From the NCBI GenBank assembly GCA_028281885.1, contig JANQJA010000011.1:1-64000 (forward strand): a DNA stretch of 64,000 nucleotides, written 5' to 3'. A program made the position numbers and the translations under genes. The notes under the pieces are model-generated. The model did not search any database and was not told the DNA's origin. It saw only the letters and a program-made list of their open reading frames with translations. Positions within the stretch are counted from its first letter, which is position 1; every line of letters begins with the position of its first letter. The stretch is from Pseudomonadales bacterium (GTDB taxonomy: Bacteria; Pseudomonadota; Gammaproteobacteria; Pseudomonadales; Azotimanducaceae). This document shows positions 35,349-43,761 of this stretch, one piece after another.

Positions 35349-35984
35349 CGGCCGGCGATCATATCGGCAGGTGCGAATGGAATCGTCATTTCCGAGCGGC
35401 GTCACCGTGAATCCAGCTTCAGTCATCCGGCGATTGAATCTCCCCATGTGTTTCCTGCCGGGATCGGTCATCAAGATCGAGCCAGACTCCTTGCAATGGT
35501 GTTGCAGGAATGTCGCGAGCGGGGCGACGTCTGACGGGTCGTAAAGCACATCGCTCGCCACGATGAGGTCGAACCGGGGCAGGTTTTCACAGGTTTCCCG
35601 CCAGTCGGCATGGCGAAATTCAAGATCGGGTAATCCGTTCAGCTTGAGGTTGTCAGCGAAAAATTTAGCCGCCATTGGATGAACGTCGGTGGGGGTGACG
35701 TCGGCGCCGCGGGCGTGCAGAACCAGGCTGGGTAGTCCAAGCCCGGCACCCAGTTCGAGTATGCGGCGGCCATCGATGGGCTCTTCGATCATCAGGCGGG
35801 CGAGGACAAGGCCCGCGTCCCAGGTCACGCCGAACAGGGACCAGTGGGCAGGGATAACACCTGCAGCCTCATGGGCCCCGTCGGGATCGTGATACTGCTG
35901 TCGATCTGAAAGGACCCGGAGGCGCCAGGTTCGGTCGGCAATGTCGAGGTTGATTAGCGTCGTCGAGAACGGCGCTGTTACCAC
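35334..35984 (-). CDS. Class-I SAM methyltransferase (METTL21/ETFB-KMT-like)
   Basis: A 216-residue methyltransferase. GRRILELGAGLGLPSLVLHARGADV near residue 72 is the SAM-binding motif I and DVHPMAAKFFADN motif II. FDLIVASDVLYDP near 135 carries the (D/N)-x-x-Y-like motif IV of protein-lysine methyltransferases of the METTL21 and ETFB-KMT group. The start is a GTG at 35984 inside the 3' end of the hydroxyacyl-CoA dehydrogenase gene, with GGAGG 11 bases upstream. Coupling to a beta-oxidation gene makes a fatty-acid or ETF-related protein a candidate substrate, which is inference only. Confidence 0.75.
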   Translation of the reverse strand: MVTAPFSTTLINLDIADRTWRLRVLSDRQQYHDPDGAHEAAGVIPAHWSLFGVTWDAGLVLARLMIEEPIDGRRILELGAGLGLPSLVLHARGADVTPTDVHPMAAKFFADNLKLNGLPDLEFRHADWRETCENLPRFDLIVASDVLYDPSDVAPLATFLQHHCKESGSILMTDPGRKHMGRFNRRMTEAGFTVTPLGNDDSIRTCRYDRRPLPVG

Positions 35985-36730
35985 TGCTTGCCGATACCTC
36001 CGCGCTTGCCAAAGAAGGCGGCTGGCCAGTTCCGGCCAGTGATCATGGCACGGTCGATGTCTTCCTCGGTGGCAAGTCCGTCGTCCAGAATCTTCTGGGC
36101 TTCCCGGCGGGCCGCGGCGAAGACGCGGTTGAGTATGAAACCGTAGGTACCCGGCATGTCCTTGACCATGGAGATTGCACGGTTTGCCCGTTCCTCGACG
36201 GCAATCGCCGTTTCAATGGTTTCTGTTGATGCCTGTGGCGTGGTGATGATTTCACACATGGCCATGACCGGCACTGGATTGGAATAGTGCAGACCGAGAA
36301 ACTGCGTCTTGCGCTGGTCAGAGACTTTCTCAGCAATTTCCTGGATGACGAAACCGGACGTATTGGATGAAAAGATCGCTTCCGGTTTGACGATCTTGTC
36401 CAGTTCGGCAAACACGTCCTGTTTCAGGTCGAGTTTTTCAGGGACAGCCTCAATGATGAAATCACAGTCGGCGAGATCGTTGACGTCAGTGGTGTAGTCC
36501 ACCAGGTTGATGACCTGGGTCGCTGTATCGAACCCCATCTTGCCTTTTTCACAGGCCCGCTTGACGCCCCACTTGCCTTCGACAATGGCATCGCGCGAGG
36601 CGTCGATGGCCTCCTGGGAAATGTCACGGATGGTGACGTTAAATCCACCCGCAGCGTGAACCTGGGCGATACCACCGCCCATCACGCCACCGCCAACAAC
36701 GCCGATGCGCTTCACATCTTCAATCTTCAT
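35978..36730 (-). CDS. Short 3-hydroxyacyl-CoA dehydrogenase family protein
   Basis: An NAD-dependent hydroxyacyl-CoA dehydrogenase-like protein of 250 residues. RIGVVGGGVMGGGIAQVHAAGG at residue 8 is the Rossmann loop. FIIEAVPEKLDLKQ, SSNTSGF and GLHYSNPVPVM (with the catalytic His, and Glu in CEIITT) follow normally. The C-terminal dimer domain begins at GFILNRVFAAARREA but ends at KRGGIGKQW, about 35-40 residues short of typical 285-residue enzymes. No frameshift is obvious, so a compact subfamily or a real truncation are both possible. It overlaps the methyltransferase start. Confidence 0.82.
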   Translation of the reverse strand: MKIEDVKRIGVVGGGVMGGGIAQVHAAGGFNVTIRDISQEAIDASRDAIVEGKWGVKRACEKGKMGFDTATQVINLVDYTTDVNDLADCDFIIEAVPEKLDLKQDVFAELDKIVKPEAIFSSNTSGFVIQEIAEKVSDQRKTQFLGLHYSNPVPVMAMCEIITTPQASTETIETAIAVEERANRAISMVKDMPGTYGFILNRVFAAARREAQKILDDGLATEEDIDRAMITGRNWPAAFFGKRGGIGKQW

Positions 36731-36770
36731 TTACCGGTCCCTCCTGAAGTGAAAAGCGCCCATTGTACAC

Positions 36771-37397
36771 TCATGGTGCGGTGTCGAGGCTACCGGGTGG
36801 TGTCGATGGGCGGTGTCGATAGTGCTCCATCCATGTCATAAATCCGGCGACGACGAGGATCAGGTACAGGAGAAACAGTGCGCTGGTGAAGTAGAGTCCC
36901 CGATCCAGATAAAGGTAGATCGAGATTGCATCGATCACAAACCAGTAGATCCAGTTCTCCAGCACCTTGCGGGCGACCATATAGGTGGTGACGATGGCGC
37001 TCCAGGTTGTGAACGAGTCGATTACGGGCAGTCTGGCATCCGTATAGGTCGATAGCAGGTGGCTGGACGCGAAAGTCAGCATTGCGATCAGTGCCAGTGC
37101 GACAAGGTGGTTGATCGGGTGCCAGGTGGTGATAACAACGCCGGTTCCGTCGCCGCCGCGCTGCCATTGCTGCCAGCCGTAAATCGCCATCGCGATGTAG
37201 TACAGCTGCAGGCCGGCTTCCATGTAGAGCTTGACGTCGATGAATATGACGAGATACAGCGTGGTCGAGATCAGGGCCATCGCCCAGCAGCCAATGTGCT
37301 CCCGGATTGCGAGCACCAGGTAGGCGATGGCAAAGATCACAGCGGCCAGCTCCAAAATGGAGTTATCGAGCAGCTGGCGCAGAAGGATTTCCGTCAT
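36771..37397 (-). CDS. pnuT: PnuC-family transporter, probably for thiamin (PnuT)
   Basis: A membrane transporter of 208 residues with seven expected helices. LELAAVIFAIAYLVLAIREHIGCWAMALISTTLYLVIF-type sequence opens it, and the substrate-site segments YGWQQW, TWSAIVTTYMVARKVLENWIYWF and DAISIYLYLDRGLYFTS match the PnuC family. Classical PnuC carries nicotinamide riboside. This gene is third in an operon behind a TPP riboswitch with a TonB receptor and a YkoF-like gene. Riboswitch-linked PnuC proteins are the thiamin transporters called PnuT. The symbol rests on that context. It starts one base after the YkoF-like gene ends. Confidence 0.85.
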   Translation of the reverse strand: MTEILLRQLLDNSILELAAVIFAIAYLVLAIREHIGCWAMALISTTLYLVIFIDVKLYMEAGLQLYYIAMAIYGWQQWQRGGDGTGVVITTWHPINHLVALALIAMLTFASSHLLSTYTDARLPVIDSFTTWSAIVTTYMVARKVLENWIYWFVIDAISIYLYLDRGLYFTSALFLLYLILVVAGFMTWMEHYRHRPSTPPGSLDTAP

Positions 37398-37398
37398 A

Positions 37399-37659
37399 CT
37401 AGTCGGATGCGAGCCCGCGAAGATCGTCCATGAGAAACTTCATGACGAAGACGCCTTTGCCGTGGGTTGCCCAGCTTCGCTCCACTTCGATTCTGAGCAG
37501 TTGCATGATCGCCTCAAACTCGCCAAACAGCTGGGTGCTCAGGTCACCTCGGACGATGCTGACTTCCGGATAGTCACTGATTCGTTCGATAAACTCCTTG
37601 ATCGCCGGGATGTAATCGTCGGCCAGCGGGTACAGGCTAATATCTACAGATGCTTTCAT
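37399..37659 (-). CDS. YkoF-like thiamin/HMP-binding protein
   Basis: An 86-residue ferredoxin-like-fold protein. MKASVDISLYPLADDYIPAIKEFIERI, then VRGDLSTQLFGEFEAIMQLL, follows the YkoF/MTH1187 pattern of small thiamin-precursor-binding proteins. A single domain is present, where Bacillus YkoF has two. It overlaps the receptor stop by four bases and is followed by pnuT, all behind a TPP riboswitch. That context supports binding of thiamin or hydroxymethylpyrimidine, perhaps as a sensor or chaperone. Confidence 0.75.
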   Translation of the reverse strand: MKASVDISLYPLADDYIPAIKEFIERISDYPEVSIVRGDLSTQLFGEFEAIMQLLRIEVERSWATHGKGVFVMKFLMDDLRGLASD

Positions 37660-39725
37660 GGCGCCCCCTCGAGCAGGTAGTCGAATGTCAGGCCGAACAC
37701 GCGAGGCTCGCCAAACTGAAGATAGGGTTCGACGATCCAGCCCTTTCGAGGGTCATTGCCGAAACTACCAAATCCACGCACATGGATGTCCTCATCATTC
37801 AGGTTTCTGGCCCAAAAGGTGAGCCGCCAGTGATCGTGTTGATACCCCGCTCGCAGGTTTGCGATCAGGTAATGCTCACTCCTGAGGTCATGCCGATCCG
37901 AGAAGTAGAACTCGTCCTTTCCATCGAATGTGAGCGTACCGAAGATTGGACCCCGTTCGATATCGACGCCAAATGAAGCAGTCCAGGACGGCGCCTGTGC
38001 CTGATCCCGACCCGAAAGGTCCTGACCAAATTCGTTGATAAATTCGTCGAATTCAGCAGACAGCAGGCCGACATTGGCAAACAGCCTGATCTGCTCTGAT
38101 GCGTACCAGTCGATCTGGACTTCAACACCGAGGTTCGTTCCTTCTGCTGCATTTCCCAGGAAGTCAACGAACTCAGTGCTGTCGTCGTCGCGCCGGGTCA
38201 CGATCGAACTCTTCACCTGCTGGTCTCGCCGGATGTCATAGAAGAGCGTCGAACGTAGCCGCACCCTGTTCTCGGCGAGGAAGGTCTTGATGCCGGCTTC
38301 CCACTCCCACAGATATTCTGGGTCAAATTCTCTCAGGCGTGCATCAAGCGAGCCGTCCGTATTGAAACCGCCCGCCTTGTATCCCCGCGCCAGGCTGGCG
38401 TATAGCAGCGTCGACGGTGAGATCTGATAGTTGAGGGCGAGTTGTCCGCCCCACATGGTGTGATCGGGTTCAAAGGCGATTCCATCAGAGTCCCGGTATT
38501 CGACAGATCGACGTTCGATGCGGATTCCGGTGACAATCTCGGTGCGTTCGCCCAGAGATGTTGTCCGTCGGCCAAACGCGGCTGCCGAGGTAAAGTCATA
38601 GGCTGACGTGAATGGTGCTGGCAGATAGGTATATAGCCGAGTCAGATCTTCGCCCGAGTCCAGCACGTAGAGACCTGCAACCCAGCTGCTGTCATCAGCA
38701 CCCGGAGATTGCAACCGCACCTCGATCGAACCGTTATCTCGTTGCCTGAGGTAGGTGTCCGTGGATGAATAACCCTCTTCATGGATGCCGACGTAGGTCC
38801 AGTCTTCATCGTAGGCGTATTCCAGGTCCGATCGGGAGACTGCGGCAATCACTCGCAGATCAAGTGTCGGGAAGTGCCATCGACTATCGATGGAAAGCGT
38901 ATCGGTTTGTTGTCGGTCACGACCCGGCTGGTCAGACAGCGTGATGCGCGTGTTGTCCAGCGAAAAGGCGTCATAGCCGTTGTCCACGTCAACATGAGAC
39001 AGGGCGATGTCCATCTCGTGAATGTCGGACAGGGTGACTGCGAATTTTGTACGCAGCGTGGTTTCGTCGCGATAGTTGACGTCATTGCGCCCGAGGAAGG
39101 CGTTGTTGGTAAAGCCATCGCTGTCGAACTTGCCCAGCGCGATTCGGGCGTTGACGTGATTGCTGATTGCACCGTTCAGAATGGCGGTAGCGGCCTGCTG
39201 GCCATAGCTGCCATGGGTGGCGGAAACGCGCGCCAGTGGATTCTCTGTTGCATCATGGGTCTTGATCTGGATCAGGCCGGCCAGGCCGTTCGCGCCGTAA
39301 CGGGTACCCTGGGGTCCACGCAGGACTTCGACCTGTTCAACGTCGAGCAGTGTGGCGGCGGTTGCGGCACCCGACAGGTCGATATGGTCAACCAGCACAC
39401 CGACGGAAGGGGTCACCGGGTCAGCAAATTGACTGCGTTCACCGATACCGCGAATCTGGAAAAACCGGGTTCGACCGGTGCCGCTGGCAAAGTTCAGGTT
39501 AGGCACGGCGCCGATAATGTCTTCGAGATGCTGAGCGCCTCGAGCGCTTATCACGTCAGCGGTCAGCACGCTGACACTTTCGGCCAGCGTCATTTCCTCC
39601 GGCTCATTGAAGTCGGCGGTTACGACAATCTCTTCAACAGGCTCTTCAGAAGGCTCTTCAGAAGGTAAGGCAACGCTGGTTGCCGTGACGGTGGTCAGAG
39701 TCAGGAAAATGAGTAGTCGAGTCAT
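37656..39725 (-). CDS. TonB-dependent receptor, probably for thiamin
   Basis: An outer-membrane receptor of 689 residues. The ATG at 39725 has AGGAGAG seven bases upstream and gives the signal peptide MTRLLIFLTLTTVTATSVA. VEEIVVTADF near residue 30 is the TonB box. The plug region includes GAVPNLNFASGTGRTRFFQIRG and VLRGPQGTRYGANGLAGLIQIKT. The barrel ends in FGLTFDYLLEGAP, without a terminal aromatic but followed closely by the YkoF gene. The TPP riboswitch upstream makes thiamin or a thiamin phosphate the likely ligand rather than iron. Confidence 0.88.
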   Translation of the reverse strand: MTRLLIFLTLTTVTATSVALPSEEPSEEPVEEIVVTADFNEPEEMTLAESVSVLTADVISARGAQHLEDIIGAVPNLNFASGTGRTRFFQIRGIGERSQFADPVTPSVGVLVDHIDLSGAATAATLLDVEQVEVLRGPQGTRYGANGLAGLIQIKTHDATENPLARVSATHGSYGQQAATAILNGAISNHVNARIALGKFDSDGFTNNAFLGRNDVNYRDETTLRTKFAVTLSDIHEMDIALSHVDVDNGYDAFSLDNTRITLSDQPGRDRQQTDTLSIDSRWHFPTLDLRVIAAVSRSDLEYAYDEDWTYVGIHEEGYSSTDTYLRQRDNGSIEVRLQSPGADDSSWVAGLYVLDSGEDLTRLYTYLPAPFTSAYDFTSAAAFGRRTTSLGERTEIVTGIRIERRSVEYRDSDGIAFEPDHTMWGGQLALNYQISPSTLLYASLARGYKAGGFNTDGSLDARLREFDPEYLWEWEAGIKTFLAENRVRLRSTLFYDIRRDQQVKSSIVTRRDDDSTEFVDFLGNAAEGTNLGVEVQIDWYASEQIRLFANVGLLSAEFDEFINEFGQDLSGRDQAQAPSWTASFGVDIERGPIFGTLTFDGKDEFYFSDRHDLRSEHYLIANLRAGYQHDHWRLTFWARNLNDEDIHVRGFGSFGNDPRKGWIVEPYLQFGEPRVFGLTFDYLLEGAP

Positions 39726-39787
39726 GAGTCTCTCCTGCATGTGCTGCATTGAAAAAGAGACCCGGTTTGAGACGCGGTAAAAAGTGA

Positions 39788-39873
39788 TAGTCCTTTTCCT
39801 ACGCCGGCATTAACCGGATCAGGTTCCAGGGTTCGCCACAAGGCATCTCAGGCTTACGCCACCCCTAAGGTTT
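39788..39873 (-). ncRNA. TPP riboswitch (THI element)
   Basis: On the minus strand the leader reads CTTAGGGGTGGCGTAAGCC, CTGAGATGCC, then ACCCTGGAACCTGATCCGG, TTAATGCCGGCGTAGGAAA. These are the conserved blocks of the thiamin pyrophosphate aptamer in order. Between it and the receptor ATG, GTCTCT and AGAGAC (39761-39756 and 39733-39728) could pair over the Shine-Dalgarno sequence, suggesting translational control. Confidence 0.93.
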
Positions 39874-39928
39874 TTTCGGCGCGGAGTATAAGGCTAATCG
39901 GCCGAATTGGCGAGAAATCAGTTCATGA

Positions 39929-41251
39929 TTACCCGGCCACGGGTTTCAGTTTTGCCGTAATCCGAATAAAGAGCAACAGACTGGCCACGGTCAAGGCTGC
40001 CGCCAGCGCGAATGCTGCGCCGGGGAAATAAATGAAGGCGCTGGGGGATGAGAAATAGCCGAAGGTCTGCGTCATCAGTGGGGGGCTGATGATCGAGGCC
40101 AGGCTAACAATGCTGGCGATGCCGCCCTGGAGTTCACCCTGTTGATCGCGGGCAGCCTCGGCGGTCACGATACCCTGCATGGGAGGTCCGGAAAGCGCGC
40201 CGAGGGCGCCGGGAATCAGGGCGATGTAGAGGACCCAGGGATTCATCGCAAAGGCGTAGCCGAGGAACGCAATGATGTGGAAGGTGAGGCCCAGAATGCC
40301 GGCCAGCCTGAGGCCGGTGACAGGAATAACGAGCCGAATCAGGTAGCCCTGTACCAACACCATACAGATGCCTACAAAGCCGAGTGAGTAACCGATTTGT
40401 CGTGGTGACCAGTCAAAGCGCTCTATGGTGTAAAAGTTCCATGTCGCAGGCAGTACGAAATGCCCCAGCTGCATCAGGAACATGACCATGACAATGCCAA
40501 TGATCATGGGTTTGGCGGCAAGCTGGGTCATGGTGCCGAACGGGTTCGCGCGTTGCAGCTTCAGGGGCCGTCTATGTTCTGGAGGGAGCGATTCCCGTAA
40601 TACGAGGATGCCGAACGTCATATTGATGAAGCAGAGCGCGGCCGCCGAAAAAAACGGCACACGAGGACCAAATTCGCCCAGGAAGCCGCCGATGACGGGT
40701 CCGAGTACAAAGCCCATGCCGAAAGCCGCTCCCATCAGACCAAAACTCTGGGCACGTTCCTGTTCGCTGACCGTGTCTGCAATGTAGGCGTTGCAAGTGC
40801 TCATGGTTGACGCGCCGATCCCCGAAATGATGCGCCCGATGAACAACACTGCCACCGTTTCGGCGATGCCCATGAGGATGTAGTTAAGCCCCATGACCCC
40901 AAGGGAAATCAACAACACTGGTCGGCGACCGAATCGGTCAGACAGGCCGCCCAGGAGCGGTGCAAACAGGAACTGCATCGCGGCGAAGCTGAACATCAGC
41001 CAGCCGCCCAGTTCTGCGGCCTGTGCGAGCGATCTGCCGCTGACGTCCATGATCAGCTGTGGGATGACCGGAAGGATGATGCCAAAGCCGATTGAATCAA
41101 GCAGTGCTGTGATGAAAATAAAAGTGAGTGCGAGTTTCGGATTGCGATCCTGCGTCGGGGTATTGGGTTCGATTTCCGTCACCGGAGAAATTTCATCATG
41201 AATGAGTGATCGCGTGTGTTGAGACGCATTGTAACTCGATGCTGTAATCAT
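39929..41251 (-). CDS. MFS exporter of the TetA/DHA1 type
   Basis: A 12-helix major facilitator of 440 residues. The first helix after a polar 37-residue N-terminus reads [23 protein letters not shown], as in TetA-like drug:H+ antiporters. The loop-2 motif A is [14 protein letters not shown], and motif C in helix 5 is [14 protein letters not shown]. Members export tetracyclines or other small molecules, and the substrate is unknown. The 5' start could be further downstream, but no other ATG precedes helix 1. It is divergent from malate synthase with about 55 bases between starts. Confidence 0.85.
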   Translation of the reverse strand: MITASSYNASQHTRSLIHDEISPVTEIEPNTPTQDRNPKLALTFIFITALLDSIGFGIILPVIPQLIMDVSGRSLAQAAELGGWLMFSFAAMQFLFAPLLGGLSDRFGRRPVLLISLGVMGLNYILMGIAETVAVLFIGRIISGIGASTMSTCNAYIADTVSEQERAQSFGLMGAAFGMGFVLGPVIGGFLGEFGPRVPFFSAAALCFINMTFGILVLRESLPPEHRRPLKLQRANPFGTMTQLAAKPMIIGIVMVMFLMQLGHFVLPATWNFYTIERFDWSPRQIGYSLGFVGICMVLVQGYLIRLVIPVTGLRLAGILGLTFHIIAFLGYAFAMNPWVLYIALIPGALGALSGPPMQGIVTAEAARDQQGELQGGIASIVSLASIISPPLMTQTFGYFSSPSAFIYFPGAAFALAAALTVASLLLFIRITAKLKPVAG

Positions 41252-41305
41252 TTTCGCGTAGGATTACTCCCCCATTCAGGCATGGATATGGTTTCGGATC
41301 GATCA

Positions 41306-43468
41306 ATGACGGATAGAGTTCAACTCGGCAGACTTCAGATTGAACCCGCGATTTTTCACCTCGTGAGCGAGGAGATTGCACCGGGAACAGGCGTTGAACC
41401 GGAACGTTTTTTCTCTGAGCTTGAACGGATTCTCGAAGTGATGATGCCGCGAAATGCCGCGCTGCTGGAATTCAGGGACGAGCTCCAGTCAAAGATTGAT
41501 GAGTGGTACCGCGCCAGTGCTGGCAAGCCATTCGATCTTGATGCTTACACTGCCTTCCTTAAGCAGATCGGTTACCTGGTCGACGAAGGCGACGACTTTG
41601 AGATTGAAACCGAGAACGTTGACGACGAAGTCGCGTTGTTGTCGGGACCCCAGCTCGTCGTGCCTGTAATGAATGCGCGGTATGCGCTTAATGCGGCCAA
41701 CGCTCGCTGGGGCAGCCTGTACGATGCACTTTACGGTACGGACGTTATTCCTGAATCAGAAGGAGCCGAGAAGGGTAGTGCCTACAACCCCGTGCGGGGT
41801 GCGAGGGTGATTGCCTATGCAAGTGAGTTCCTCGATCGAGCGGTGCCATTGAATGGCGCCCGTTTTGCGGATGTCGCCGGATTCGAAGTGGTCGATGGCC
41901 AACTTGAAATCAGGCTTGATGGCGGTTCAACCACACTGGCGCATCCGGTGCAGTTCGCAGGCTTTCAGGGGCCCGCTGATCAACTAACTGCAGTACTGCT
42001 GACAAACCACGGGTTGCATATCGAAGTACAGATCGACCCGAACGATCCGATTGGGCGCGACCACAAGGCTGGCATCAAGGATGTCCTGCTTGAGTCAGCG
42101 GTCAGCACGATCCAGGACTGCGAGGACTCAGTCGCGGCTGTTGACGGTGAAGACAAAGCGGTGGTCTATCGCAACTGGCTCGGACTGATGAAGGGGGATC
42201 TGGCGGAGGAGTTCCAGAAAGGTGATGTCACCATCAGGCGCACGCTGAATCCTGATCGTATCTATATTGCGCCTGATGGCGACGAGTTGACCTTGTCAGG
42301 AAGAAGCCTGTTGCTGGTTCGCAATGTGGGACACCTGATGACCACCGATGCGGTGTTGTTTGACGGACAAGAGGTACCGGAAGGCATTCTTGACGGCATG
42401 GTCACCAGTCTTGCCGCCATGCATGATCTCGAACGGCGAATGAATTCACGCAAGGGGAGCGTTTACATCGTCAAACCAAAGATGCATGGGCCGGATGAAG
42501 TCGCGTTTACCGTCGATCTGTTCGCGATGATCGAAGATGCGCTCGGGCTGACTCGCAATACGCTGAAAGTCGGCATCATGGACGAGGAACGCCGAACGAC
42601 ACTCAATCTGAAAGCGTGCATCAGGGCTGCCCGGGAAAGAATCATCTTCATTAACACCGGTTTTCTTGACCGTACTGGCGATGAAATCCATACCTGTATG
42701 GAAGCAGGCCCGGTGGTGCGCAAGAGTCTTATGAAACAACAGCCCTGGATCAAAGCCTACGAAGACTGGAATGTCGATATCGGCCTGGAATCCGGCTTCA
42801 TTCGCCACGCGCAGATTGGCAAGGGGATGTGGGCAATGCCCGACGAGATGGCGAGGATGATGGTTGAGAAGGTCAATCATCCGAGTGCCGGTGCCACAAC
42901 AGCCTGGGTGCCTTCGCCCACCGCCGCAACGCTGCATGCAATGCACTATCATGCTGTCGACGTGCAGCGTCGTCAGCAGGAACTGTCGACTCGAGAGCGA
43001 GCCAGCGTCGCCGACCTGTTGACCGTTCCACTGCTAAGGGGAGAAAACCTGTCAGCGGATGAGGTCCAGCAGGAACTCGATAATAATGTACAGGGAATTC
43101 TCGGTTATGTGGTTCGCTGGATTGATCAGGGTATCGGTTGTTCCAAGGTTCCTGATATCAATGACGTCGGTTTAATGGAAGATCGCGCGACCCTGCGAAT
43201 CTCCAGCCAGCACATTGCCAACTGGCTGCGCCACGAAATCTGTTCCGAGGAGCAGGTACGTGAAACCCTGCGGCGAATGGCGATTGTTGTCGACCGCCAG
43301 AATGAAGGGGATTCCCAGTACCGGAATATGGCGCCGGACTATGACAAGAGTGTAGCCTTCCAGGCGGCCTGCGACCTGATTTTCAGGGGTCACGAGCAGC
43401 CGAGCGGATATACAGAGCCGATTCTGCATGCCCGCCGGAAGGAAGCAAAGCGGTTGGCTGGCGTCTAG
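41306..43468 (+). CDS. glcB: Malate synthase G
   Basis: Condenses glyoxylate and acetyl-CoA to malate (glyoxylate cycle, glycolate use). It has 720 residues from the ATG at 41306 ([14 protein letters not shown]), matching E. coli GlcB (723); an upstream frame to 41216 adds unrelated sequence. Signatures include [24 protein letters not shown] in the first third, [14 protein letters not shown], the catalytic-region [16 protein letters not shown] and [15 protein letters not shown], and the C-terminal [17 protein letters not shown]. The TAG stop (43466-43468) is partly built from the first two bases of a MITE-like element. Confidence 0.95.
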   Translation: MTDRVQLGRLQIEPAIFHLVSEEIAPGTGVEPERFFSELERILEVMMPRNAALLEFRDELQSKIDEWYRASAGKPFDLDAYTAFLKQIGYLVDEGDDFEIETENVDDEVALLSGPQLVVPVMNARYALNAANARWGSLYDALYGTDVIPESEGAEKGSAYNPVRGARVIAYASEFLDRAVPLNGARFADVAGFEVVDGQLEIRLDGGSTTLAHPVQFAGFQGPADQLTAVLLTNHGLHIEVQIDPNDPIGRDHKAGIKDVLLESAVSTIQDCEDSVAAVDGEDKAVVYRNWLGLMKGDLAEEFQKGDVTIRRTLNPDRIYIAPDGDELTLSGRSLLLVRNVGHLMTTDAVLFDGQEVPEGILDGMVTSLAAMHDLERRMNSRKGSVYIVKPKMHGPDEVAFTVDLFAMIEDALGLTRNTLKVGIMDEERRTTLNLKACIRAARERIIFINTGFLDRTGDEIHTCMEAGPVVRKSLMKQQPWIKAYEDWNVDIGLESGFIRHAQIGKGMWAMPDEMARMMVEKVNHPSAGATTAWVPSPTAATLHAMHYHAVDVQRRQQELSTRERASVADLLTVPLLRGENLSADEVQQELDNNVQGILGYVVRWIDQGIGCSKVPDINDVGLMEDRATLRISSQHIANWLRHEICSEEQVRETLRRMAIVVDRQNEGDSQYRNMAPDYDKSVAFQAACDLIFRGHEQPSGYTEPILHARRKEAKRLAGV

Positions 43469-43724
43469 CGCGGATATTGCACCAAATCATTGTACTGGTC
43501 GTCTGGGTCAGGCAATTCGGGGAGGTACATGAATTCTATGAAATCACACGTTGTCAGCCACCGGCATTTACCTGAACCTCGCCCGTTCTTTTTCCCCCTG
43601 AGCTGCCGTGCTCGCTGCGCCGCGTTCTCGACGGGGTCGCCCAGAACGCTGCTGCGCTCACGAGCCAGCTCAGGAGGAAAACGTCCTGCGCGATTATTCA
43701 GGTATTTGGTGCAATATCCGCGCT
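43467..43724 (+). mobile_element. 258-bp MITE-like element, copy 2
   Basis: This copy has perfect 21-base terminal inverted repeats (AGCGCGGATATTGCACCAAAT and its reverse complement at 43704-43724). The interior closely matches the copy at 29634-29891 in the opposite orientation. CTAG flanks both ends, compatible with a TA or CTAG target duplication. An imperfect central stem (CTGAGCTGCCGTGCTCGCTGCGC against GCTGCGCTCACGAGCCAGCTCAG, split by a loop) would fold in RNA. No transposase is present. It fills the gap between glcB and the sigma-54 activator and may end glcB transcription. Confidence 0.85.
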
Positions 43725-43761
43725 AGTCCCCTACGGAAACTCCTGCAACGGCACGCCTATC

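Noticed and set aside
38781..39668. 295-residue plus-strand frame opposite the thiamin receptor
   Set aside because: It is antisense to a TonB-dependent receptor with clear plug and barrel motifs, so it is a shadow frame.
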